In this document: positions 1 to 5,046 of the stretch, piece after piece
How positions within the stretch are numbered: position 1 is the stretch's first letter
Layout: every line of letters begins with the position of its first letter
Assembly (NCBI GenBank): GCA_937911885.1
Contig: CALDPW010000199.1
Coordinates: 1-5,046 of the forward strand
Direction of reading: 5' to 3'
From: an uncultured Clostridia bacterium
GTDB taxonomy: Bacteria; Bacillota; Clostridia; Christensenellales; UBA1242
DNA: 5,046 nucleotides
Translations under genes and position numbers: made by a program
The notes under the pieces: generated by a model
The model's input: the letters and a program-made list of their open reading frames with translations, nothing else
Told to the model about the DNA's origin: nothing
Databases searched by the model: none

Positions 1-8
1 CAATCTTC

Positions 9-25
9 TAAAATCCTTGATTTTA
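9..25 (-). terminator. Weak AT-rich hairpin after the 861-residue gene
   Basis: A 7-bp inverted repeat (TAAAATC / GATTTTA) with a 3-base loop begins 2 bases beyond the TAA stop. It could contribute to transcript ending, but the stem is almost all A-T and no U-tract follows within the window. A stronger terminator may lie beyond the left edge. Confidence 0.2.
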
Positions 26-26
26 C

Positions 27-2612
27 TTACTTTCCGCAGCACTGCTTATATTTGCACCCAGAGCCACATGGTGTTAAAACATTTAATATTTCAGCTAATC
101 TTTTTTTATGATTTTTTGCTAAAACTTTATGCTTTCTTACTTTTATCGCAACCTCCTGTTCTTCAATTATTTTTTCTTTAAGACCTTTAATTTTTTCTCT
201 AGCTGCTTCGGATGCAGTAGTTAAACCATCAATAGAATCTGCTGGTGCAATTTCAACAGTTACATTATCTGCTCCAACATATTTGCCGCCATGTTCAATA
301 GCATTAATATGTGCTAATCGAGCTTGATGGTCATCAGTTGCTTCATAGTCTGCAATAAAAGTATCAATTAAGGTTTCTAAACCTTGTGTGCTGGTTAATT
401 CAGATCTTGTCTCACGAGATGTGCCCTTAAATTTTCCACCTTCGCCAGCAGCTCTTGTTTTAGCTCTTGGATCAACAACCTCTACATAAGTTTGTAAAGT
501 TTTTTCTCTAAACTTATCAAGGCTTAGCTTTGAACCAGATTTTTCTAATTTATCAACAACTTCTTTAATTTGTTCTGGTTTATAACCAGCAAATTTCAAT
601 GATTCTTTTAAAGCTTCAACAATTTTGACTTTTTTATCGTCCTCAATTTCTTTTTGAATAGTTTCAATAACTGTTTTGTGATCTTTAATAGCTTTATCAT
701 TAGCAGAAACAATACGTTCTTGTGCACCAATTGTATCTTCAAGGGCTGTTTTTTCTTTTCCAGGAAGAGCAGCAAGGGCTGTAGCCATTTCAGAGGAAAT
801 ATTACTCATGCGAGTTTTAAAACCAGTAAGAGCTGTTTGTTTTTCCTTTTCAAGTGCATCAAGTTGTTTTTGACGTGCCCCTTCAGCTTTAACAAGTGCA
901 TCAATTTTACATTGTTGCAACAAGTTTTCAATTTGAGCAATTTCTTCTTGCACTTCAATTGATTTGATTACTGTTTGTTTTTGACGTTTTAAAGCTTCTA
1001 AGCGTTTTGTTTCAGAATCAATTAAAATTTGAGCTGCTCTAGATGGTGTTTCACCAGCATTTGCAGTATATTCTGCAATTTTTGCTTCAACAGCACGAAT
1101 TCTAGCATCGATTTCGGCAACTTCTCTAATTTCTTTACCATAGGTTTTTAAGAAATTTTTTGGTTTTGGTTGATATTTATATTCAGTTTTCTTTTTGCCA
1201 TCAATAGTAATTTCACCTAGGAAAAATTCACTAGTAAAAGCTTCACCAGCTTTATGTTCCGATTTTGAATAGGTTGTTACTAAACCAGCATATTTCGAAG
1301 CATAAAAACCTTGTAAATTTTCAACAATTGTTCCTTGAAGATGTGTAATTGTTTCAACAAGAGATTGAGCATAAGCTTTACCAAAGTTTTTGTTGATAAA
1401 TTTAATGCCTTCATCTTCCATCATGTCAGCAATAAAATCTTCAGCTAATGCTAGATCACGCTTAAATCCTTCTTCATCAATATAACCTGGTTTATCATGT
1501 TCGGTAGCATCAACAGCAGCATCAACTTTAACTTTAAAGTCTGCTTCAATTCTAGCAACAGTTTGATCATGTTCTCTAGTTATTTGATCAACTCTTTGTT
1601 TATGTTGTTCAACAATATCTGCTTCGTAAGCAATTGCAACATCGGTAATAACCATTGGTTCTTTTAATTCTGCGGCAACAGCTGGATCGGCAATAGCACG
1701 ACAAAGTGGTTCGGAATAAGCTTCAAACTTACCTGGTCTTTGTTTGCCAGATGCATCAGTTAATGGTTGATAAGCTGTTTTGGAAGTTATTGTATAACCG
1801 ATAACCTCATCAAAGAATGATTGCATTGCAGGATCTGCAATTTTTGTTCTGTGAGTATAAAATTTTGCTAAAATTTCTTTTCTTTGTTGTCTTTGTGCAG
1901 GTGTTAGTTCACCTTTCTTTTTGCCTTTAATAGCATTCCAGGTTACCATATCTTCTGGTGAAGGAATAACTCCATTTTTTGCTAAATCATAAACAGCCAA
2001 AACAGGAACAGGAACATTTACACTGCTACTATATTTTTGTAGTGATGTTGAGCCATAAGTTTCAGCAATTCTTCCACTATCTGCAAAGTCGCTAACAAAT
2101 GCAACGGCGCCATCCAAACTTTCTCCAGTTTTTGGGTCGGTAACCATAATATCATCAAGAGAACCCCTAAACACCTTGTAGAATTTGGTTAAACGGGTTT
2201 TGTTTGATTTTCTTGCCGCAGTTGTATCGTCAAGTAATTTATCAGCTTCTGCAATAGCATCATCTCTCTTTTTATCAGCTTCTGCAATAGCATCTGCTCT
2301 TTCTTCAGCATAAGTTTTATCTGATTGTGGATCTTTTGCATGTTTTACCCATAATGTTCTAGTAACACCAGTTCGTGTTGCATCAATTTGACGAACATAT
2401 TCTTTTCTTCTTGGTGTTAATACTGTAAGAGCTGTAACATCAACAAATCCTTTATCGTCTAATTGCACTCTTTCGTATACAGGAATATGATCCTCTTCGC
2501 CTACAAGAGTAAATTCACCTCTAACTTCTGAGCCTTTCTTTTCAACAATAGTTCTTATTTCTTTTTGTTCTTTACTCATAAAAAGATTGCTAAAAAACTT
2601 TTTTAATCCCAT
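27..2612 (-). CDS. Uncharacterised 861-residue coiled-coil protein with C-terminal SEC-C-like zinc motif
   Basis: I do not recognise this family. Seen: ATG at 2610-2612 with AAAAGGAGA six bases upstream (2618-2626), so the start is secure; the stop is TAA. There is no signal peptide or membrane span; the N-terminus (MGLKKFFSNLF) is a short amphipathic segment, so the protein is probably cytoplasmic. Charged, heptad/hendecad-like helices lie at about residues 100-135, 330-370, 495-600, 620-695 and 800-845. An 11-residue tandem repeat (DAIAEADKKRD / DAIAEADKLLD) occupies about 107-128. Regions about 140-330 and 375-490 look globular. The last residues, PCGSGCKYKQCCGK, resemble the SEC-C zinc motif of the SecA tail, with cysteines at 849, 853, 858 and 859. 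Only two other cysteines (304, 568) occur. There is no Walker A, nuclease or protease motif visible, and no SecA helicase body. It has its own promoter and looks monocistronic. Known: SEC-C tails bind zinc and often mediate contacts with SecB or ribosomes. A scaffold or adaptor role is inference only. Confidence 0.85.
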   Translation of the reverse strand: MGLKKFFSNLFMSKEQKEIRTIVEKKGSEVRGEFTLVGEEDHIPVYERVQLDDKGFVDVTALTVLTPRRKEYVRQIDATRTGVTRTLWVKHAKDPQSDKTYAEERADAIAEADKKRDDAIAEADKLLDDTTAARKSNKTRLTKFYKVFRGSLDDIMVTDPKTGESLDGAVAFVSDFADSGRIAETYGSTSLQKYSSSVNVPVPVLAVYDLAKNGVIPSPEDMVTWNAIKGKKKGELTPAQRQQRKEILAKFYTHRTKIADPAMQSFFDEVIGYTITSKTAYQPLTDASGKQRPGKFEAYSEPLCRAIADPAVAAELKEPMVITDVAIAYEADIVEQHKQRVDQITREHDQTVARIEADFKVKVDAAVDATEHDKPGYIDEEGFKRDLALAEDFIADMMEDEGIKFINKNFGKAYAQSLVETITHLQGTIVENLQGFYASKYAGLVTTYSKSEHKAGEAFTSEFFLGEITIDGKKKTEYKYQPKPKNFLKTYGKEIREVAEIDARIRAVEAKIAEYTANAGETPSRAAQILIDSETKRLEALKRQKQTVIKSIEVQEEIAQIENLLQQCKIDALVKAEGARQKQLDALEKEKQTALTGFKTRMSNISSEMATALAALPGKEKTALEDTIGAQERIVSANDKAIKDHKTVIETIQKEIEDDKKVKIVEALKESLKFAGYKPEQIKEVVDKLEKSGSKLSLDKFREKTLQTYVEVVDPRAKTRAAGEGGKFKGTSRETRSELTSTQGLETLIDTFIADYEATDDHQARLAHINAIEHGGKYVGADNVTVEIAPADSIDGLTTASEAAREKIKGLKEKIIEEQEVAIKVRKHKVLAKNHKKRLAEILNVLTPCGSGCKYKQCCGK
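2238..2294 (-). repeat. In-gene direct repeat, 24 bp at 33-bp period, encoding hendecads
   Basis: The 24 bases at 2238-2261 recur identically at 2271-2294. The 33-bp period equals 11 codons and encodes two consecutive DAIAEADK-containing units at about residues 107-128. Perfect nucleotide identity over 24 bases suggests a recent duplication or slippage. Eleven-residue periodicity is typical of right-handed or nearly straight coiled coils. Confidence 0.85.
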
Positions 2613-2629
2613 TTTTTTCTCCTTTTGTT

Positions 2630-2668
2630 TTAATAGTGAAATTTGGGCACTATTAATTTATTAATAGT
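2630..2668 (-). promoter_or_regulatory. Three-arm inverted repeat in promoter/leader (possible operator or switching hairpin)
   Basis: Three copies of one motif alternate in orientation. Arm 1 is ACTATTAA (2661-2668), arm 2 TTAATAGTG (2648-2656), arm 3 CACTATTAA (2630-2638). Arm 2 can pair perfectly with arm 1 (8 bp, 4-base loop) or with arm 3 (9 bp, 9-base loop), but not with both. Arm 1 starts directly after the -10 box and spans the probable transcription start; arm 3 ends 4 bases from the ribosome binding site. As DNA it could be a repressor operator; as RNA it could affect access to the ribosome binding site. The role is inference; the repeats are seen directly. Confidence 0.5.
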
Positions 2669-2697
2669 ATTTTATCACATTACAAAGCATTTTACAA
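2669..2697 (-). promoter_or_regulatory. Sigma-A-type promoter for the 861-residue gene
   Basis: On the minus strand a -35 box TTGTAA (2692-2697, 4 of 6 consensus) is separated by 17 bases from a -10 box TAAAAT (2669-2674, 5 of 6), with TG dinucleotides just upstream of the -10. Transcription would start near 2661-2663, giving a leader of about 50 bases before the ATG. The promoter lies downstream of the VirB4 terminator, so the gene appears to be separately transcribed. A poorer overlapping alternative (TTGAAA at 2717-2722, TATTGT at 2694-2699, also 17-base spacing) is possible. Confidence 0.6.
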
Positions 2698-2730
2698 TAT
2701 TAAAATTTAAAATAATTTTCAAAATGCTTT
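2684..2730. repeat. 10-bp perfect inverted repeat around the promoter
   Basis: AAAGCATTTT at 2684-2693 is matched by its exact reverse complement AAAATGCTTT at 2721-2730, with a 27-base very AT-rich spacer. The near arm overlaps the spacer and -35 box of the promoter and the far arm lies just upstream. Arm centres are 37 bp apart. Paired regulator half-sites would fit; chance in AT-rich DNA is less likely because each arm includes a GC pair, but it cannot be excluded. Confidence 0.4.
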
Positions 2731-2781
2731 AAATATTGGCTTTTTTACATATGTTTTTATATTAATTGGACTAACAAAATA

Positions 2782-2811
2782 AAAAAAGATGCACAAATTT
2801 GCATCTTTTTT
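2782..2811 (-). terminator. Rho-independent terminator after the VirB4 gene
   Basis: A perfect 12-bp stem (AAAAAAGATGCA / TGCATCTTTTTT) with a 6-base loop starts 2 bases after the VirB4 stop codon. On the minus strand the T-run continues as TTTTTTTATTTT. A-runs on the other side would let it act on plus-strand transcripts too. It marks the VirB4 gene as the last gene of its transcript. Confidence 0.85.
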
Positions 2812-2813
2812 AA

Positions 2814-3827
2814 TTATTGAGCTTTTCGTTCAAACAATTCTCTAACAGTTGGCAATGCTTCAATTTGAACACTGGTTCTCTTCATAGCACTACTAATTAA
2901 GAATGCTTGACCACGTTTTGCTGTTACAATGGTATCCTTTTCTTCATCGTTAATACCACCAGCATTACGATACAATTCAACCAAGTCGGTCATATCGGCT
3001 GGAGCCAACGCAAATATCATTGAATATTGGCTGGCGTTAATAACAGCAGTTGATTGTTGAGCAATTTCAGGAGTTCCCACAAAGTCTTTAATATTTTGGG
3101 TAATAATAATTTGCATACCATAATATTTTCTAATACGTTTTGCCATTTGAACCATGAAATCTAGCGCAACTGGATATTTTTTATTAATAAATACGTGCGC
3201 TTCGTCAACACACAAAATAACTCTGCGGTGTTCTTCTTCTTTTAATGTCTTATCATTAAAATATTTTAGGTTAAAGTCACGATTACGAATAATTTCTTGG
3301 TTTAGGTATTTAAATACCAAAAGCATTTGTGCGTTTGTCATTAATTCGTTACCATTTGCAATAAGTCCACGGAAGTTAAAACAGATAAAGTTTTCGTTTG
3401 TTGCAATAGATGTTGGACCGTTCCACAAGTTGGAGTTACGTCCACCTGATGCGAATTTTTCGATATAGGTTTTAACTGTTTGCAAGTTACGAACAACATA
3501 TGGTTCGCTTTCTTTCGATAATCTTTCGTTAACTAAAGCAACCAAGTCATCAAATATTGGAAAATCTTCTGGTGCACATTTTGAAATATCGGTTATTGGA
3601 GTAATATTTTTACGAGCATACAAATCAACAATCATTGAGTTTAATGTTTCAAATGCATCGGTATTAATACCCATCAAAATAACCCTAAAGAAGTTTTCTA
3701 AAAACTGCAAGTGACCATTAAACGAGTCATCGTGCGAACCTTCTTCGGCTTCAAGCGATGGATAAATGTGGAATGGGTTAAAGATACCGTCTGTAGAGTT
3801 ACCTACGTCAATAATTTTACCACCCAA
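2814..3827 (-). CDS. VirB4/TraC-family conjugation ATPase, C-terminal part (5'-truncated)
   Basis: VirB4-type ATPases power type IV secretion and conjugation at the inner face of the membrane. Seen in the 337 codons: the post-Walker-A block GGKIIDVG...GIFNPF at residues 2-18; Walker B RRVILCVDEAH at 201-211 with D208/E209; the following helix with MAKRIRKYYG; the IIITQN sensor-like strand at 240-245; and a C-terminal KRGQAFLI strand at 304-311. Full VirB4 proteins are usually 600-850 residues, so the N-terminal domain and the Walker A P-loop are missing and this piece cannot be an active ATPase alone. The apparent first codon is TTG without a ribosome binding site, preceded by an in-frame TGA about 24 bases upstream. 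The preceding AAC (N) still fits the family's NLGGK block, so the true gene was cut here. A terminator follows at once. Family call is firm; subfamily (TraE/TcpF-like of Gram-positive elements) is uncertain. Confidence 0.85.
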   Translation of the reverse strand: MGGKIIDVGNSTDGIFNPFHIYPSLEAEEGSHDDSFNGHLQFLENFFRVILMGINTDAFETLNSMIVDLYARKNITPITDISKCAPEDFPIFDDLVALVNERLSKESEPYVVRNLQTVKTYIEKFASGGRNSNLWNGPTSIATNENFICFNFRGLIANGNELMTNAQMLLVFKYLNQEIIRNRDFNLKYFNDKTLKEEEHRRVILCVDEAHVFINKKYPVALDFMVQMAKRIRKYYGMQIIITQNIKDFVGTPEIAQQSTAVINASQYSMIFALAPADMTDLVELYRNAGGINDEEKDTIVTAKRGQAFLISSAMKRTSVQIEALPTVRELFERKAQ

Positions 3828-4075
3828 GTTATGACAAAGTATTTCATTCCTGCATCACGTGCCAATTTTATCCATTCTTCTGCATCAAAATATATCGGGT
3901 TGAATATACCTGCTAACTTTTCATACTCTTTGATAGGAATTTGGAAGCACGATTGTGCCCATTCAGCTATCATATCCATTCTTTGACCTTTCCACTCACC
4001 TGCTAAAAGTGAGTAAAGACCAAAGTGAATCATCATACCAAATTTTGCCTCTTTAAACCATTCTTTATTTGTCAT
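3803..4075 (-). CDS. GH29 alpha-L-fucosidase, N-terminal fragment (3'-truncated)
   Basis: GH29 enzymes hydrolyse terminal alpha-L-fucose from glycans with retention. Seen: ATG at 4073-4075, AAAGGTG five bases upstream (4081-4087), no signal peptide, hence probably cytoplasmic. Residues 1-83 carry the family's N-terminal signature: WFKEAKFGMMIHFGLYS (6-22), GEW (26-28), MIAEWAQ (35-41), IPIKEYEKLA (46-55) and FNPIYFDAEEW (58-68), ending DAGMKYFVIT. Homologues continue with a TKHHDGF block. Here the frame instead reads WVVKLLT and stops at TAG (3803-3805) inside the VirB4 fragment, so the last seven residues are accidental. Family members usually exceed 400 residues; the catalytic aspartate and most of the barrel are absent, so the fragment is not functional. 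It lies 58 bases downstream of another glycoside hydrolase in the same orientation, consistent with a glycan-use operon. Confidence 0.85.
   Translation of the reverse strand: MTNKEWFKEAKFGMMIHFGLYSLLAGEWKGQRMDMIAEWAQSCFQIPIKEYEKLAGIFNPIYFDAEEWIKLARDAGMKYFVITWVVKLLT
3824..3832. other. Junction between GH29 and VirB4 sequences (rearrangement or assembly chimera)
   Basis: On the minus strand GH29 homology runs through ATA ACT (codons at 3827-3832), while VirB4 homology is already visible from AAC TTG GGT (from 3830 down) in a different frame. The bases AACT (3827-3830) fit both genes, a microhomology-like overlap. No inverted repeats, transposase gene or target duplication is visible. Both genes are cut internally, which favours either a recent deletion/recombination or an artificial join in assembly. 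Confidence 0.75.
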
Positions 4076-4098
4076 AAAATCACCTTTAATTCACTTAC

Positions 4099-4126
4099 GG
4101 CTATCCCGAAAAAATTCGGGATAGCC
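4099..4126. repeat. Perfect 12-bp hairpin between the two glycoside hydrolase genes
   Basis: GGCTATCCCGAA (4099-4110) and TTCGGGATAGCC (4115-4126) form a perfect 12-bp stem with a 4-base loop, starting 7 bases after the upstream gene's stop. On the minus strand the stem is followed by GTAAGTGAATT rather than a U-tract, so it is a poor terminator. It could instead stabilise the upstream mRNA's 3' end, reduce expression of the fucosidase, or be a dispersed palindromic repeat. Confidence 0.6.
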
Positions 4127-4133
4127 ATAAACA

Positions 4134-5046
4134 TTAATCTTTAACAGTAGAATATACCGCTATTGAAGCAGCAGGAATAGTATCCTGTAAAACCTTATTT
4201 ACATTTTTAAAGCCCTTATCGGAAGTAATCATTTCAGCCGAGGTGTTAGGCTTAACTTTAGCAGGATCGAACAAGTATCTATACATATTTTTGCCAATAC
4301 TCTTTTCAAAGTTGATGCTAATCTTTTGCTCTAAAGCGCCTGTATTAACAACAATAACATTTTGATACTTTTTGCCGTCCTTTTCATATTCAACCATTGA
4401 AAGATATATACCGTTTGTGCCTTCACTATAATAAACCTTACTGCCAAATTCGCCAGCGTGCTTAATAACAGTGGATAAACCGTAATAAGATTTATAAGGA
4501 ATTGCACTTTCATAAAGAGAAGGTGCAGTACCTAAAACGTGAATACCTTCATTAAATTCACCGCCGGTATCAAGACGTGTAGGCCAAATGGTTTCAAACA
4601 ATTGCCAATAAATACAACTATTAACACCGGAATTCATTGCAGCAATTACAGTTTGAGCAACTTGCTGTGAATAGAAGTCGGTATTTTGAGTTTGCAAAGC
4701 ATCACCGTACATCCATTCATCAAACCAGAAGGGCTTGCCGGTTTTAGAAATAATATCTACAAACTGTTCAAAATAGTATACCCAAAGGTCATAGTTATCG
4801 TCACGAACAGATGCGGAAGCACTACCGCCACCTGCGCCCGGCCAGGTAGGAATATACCAGTGGAAAGTATAAACGTCAATGCAGTCGTCTATTCTTTCAA
4901 TCCACCAGTTAAGCTCTTCCTCTAAGGTTTCACCCTTACAAAAGTCTTTACTTAAGCCGTATTGCGGGCCTGTAAGCTTTACCTTATCGCGAAGGCCTGC
5001 TTCCTTAAGCTTCTCAATTGAGTTTGATATATTTGATACCTTAGCA
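4134..5046 (-). CDS. Clan GH-A-like glycoside hydrolase, C-terminal 303 residues (runs off right edge)
   Basis: The frame is open from base 5045 to TAA at 4134-4136, with no stop before the window edge; the internal ATG at 4712 is not the start because conserved sequence continues upstream. Visible residues 1-111 include LTGPQYG (about 24-30), IDVYTFHWYIPTWPG (about 56-70) and ISKTGKPFWFDEW (99-111). The glutamate at visible residue 110 fits the nucleophile at the end of barrel strand 7 in clan GH-A retaining enzymes. After it, SGVNSCIYWQLFE resembles strand 8, and from about YKSYYGLSTVIKHAGEFG to the end a beta-rich tail like those of GH30/GH39/GH5-type enzymes follows. The acid/base residue and any signal peptide lie outside the window. 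The exact family and substrate cannot be set from this part; GH39-like is my best guess. It precedes the GH29 gene and probably shares its transcript. Confidence 0.7.
   Translation of the reverse strand, partial: AKVSNISNSIEKLKEAGLRDKVKLTGPQYGLSKDFCKGETLEEELNWWIERIDDCIDVYTFHWYIPTWPGAGGGSASASVRDDNYDLWVYYFEQFVDIISKTGKPFWFDEWMYGDALQTQNTDFYSQQVAQTVIAAMNSGVNSCIYWQLFETIWPTRLDTGGEFNEGIHVLGTAPSLYESAIPYKSYYGLSTVIKHAGEFGSKVYYSEGTNGIYLSMVEYEKDGKKYQNVIVVNTGALEQKISINFEKSIGKNMYRYLFDPAKVKPNTSAEMITSDKGFKNVNKVLQDTIPAASIAVYSTVKD

Noticed and set aside
654..962. Open frame on the plus strand inside the 861-residue gene
   Set aside because: It is antisense to a well-supported coding sequence, has low-complexity composition (Phe/Ser/Cys/Asn) from reversed Lys/Glu codons, and shows no recognisable motif.
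27..2612. Reading the 861-residue protein as SecA because of its cysteine tail
   Set aside because: There is no Walker A/B or helicase motif anywhere in it; SEC-C tails occur on many unrelated proteins.
2694..2722. Second promoter TTGAAA-17-TATTGT as the main promoter
   Set aside because: Its -10 box matches only 4 of 6 positions, and such matches are frequent in this very AT-rich stretch; the 2669-2697 promoter is better overall. It remains a possible tandem promoter.
3825..3827. TTG as a genuine start of a short VirB4-like protein
   Set aside because: No ribosome binding site precedes it, the family's conserved NLGGK block continues one codon upstream, and the position coincides with the gene junction.
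3154..3986. Plus-strand open frames opposite the VirB4 and GH29 fragments (3154-3468, 3711-3986)
   Set aside because: Both lie antisense to sequences with clear family motifs; the second also runs across the junction, and neither encodes a recognisable domain.
3803..4075. Insertion sequence or site-specific attachment site at the GH29/VirB4 join
   Set aside because: No terminal inverted repeats, integrase/transposase coding sequence or duplicated target bases are visible on either side.
27..4712. Mycoplasma-type code (TGA as tryptophan)
   Set aside because: Tryptophans in all four genes are encoded by TGG, no in-frame TGA occurs, and the genes read well in the standard code.
4331..4925. Short frames within the right-edge glycoside hydrolase (4331-4513 minus, 4686-4925 plus)
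   Set aside because: They are off-frame or antisense copies of a continuous conserved coding frame and have no motif of their own.

Overview
The window is AT-rich bacterial DNA and every gene I can support lies on the minus strand. Strong AGGAG/AAAGGTG-type ribosome binding sites, an intrinsic terminator, tryptophan encoded by TGG, and the mix of a VirB4-type conjugation ATPase with intracellular-looking glycoside hydrolases suggest a low-GC Gram-positive bacterium (Clostridia- or Mollicutes-like), perhaps from a gut community. That assignment is inference; there is no rRNA or marker gene.

Reading from the right edge in the direction of transcription, 5046-4134 is the C-terminal part of a clan GH-A-like glycoside hydrolase. 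It is followed by a perfect 12-bp hairpin without a U-tract (4099-4126), then the first ~83 codons of a GH29 alpha-L-fucosidase (4075 to about 3827). These two look like one carbohydrate-degradation operon.

At about 3824-3832 the fucosidase breaks off in the middle of a conserved block. The sequence becomes, in another frame, the interior of a VirB4/TraC-family conjugation ATPase (to 2814) that lacks its Walker A half. The ATPase ends 2 bases before a strong terminator (2782-2811). The junction joins two unrelated, both truncated, genes, so it is either a real rearrangement or an assembly chimera. Linkage between the two sides should not be trusted until reads confirm it.

From 2813 leftward, about 200 bases of intergenic DNA carry a terminator, a good sigma-A-like promoter (2669-2697), a 10-bp inverted repeat around it, and a three-arm repeat in the leader that can form two mutually exclusive hairpins. 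This drives a single 861-residue gene (27-2612). The protein has no signal peptide or membrane span, several coiled-coil regions, a hendecad repeat, and a C-terminal zinc-binding SEC-C-like tail with rearranged cysteines. I do not recognise the family. It is the most novel item in the window and may be cargo or an accessory of the conjugative element that supplied the VirB4 gene.
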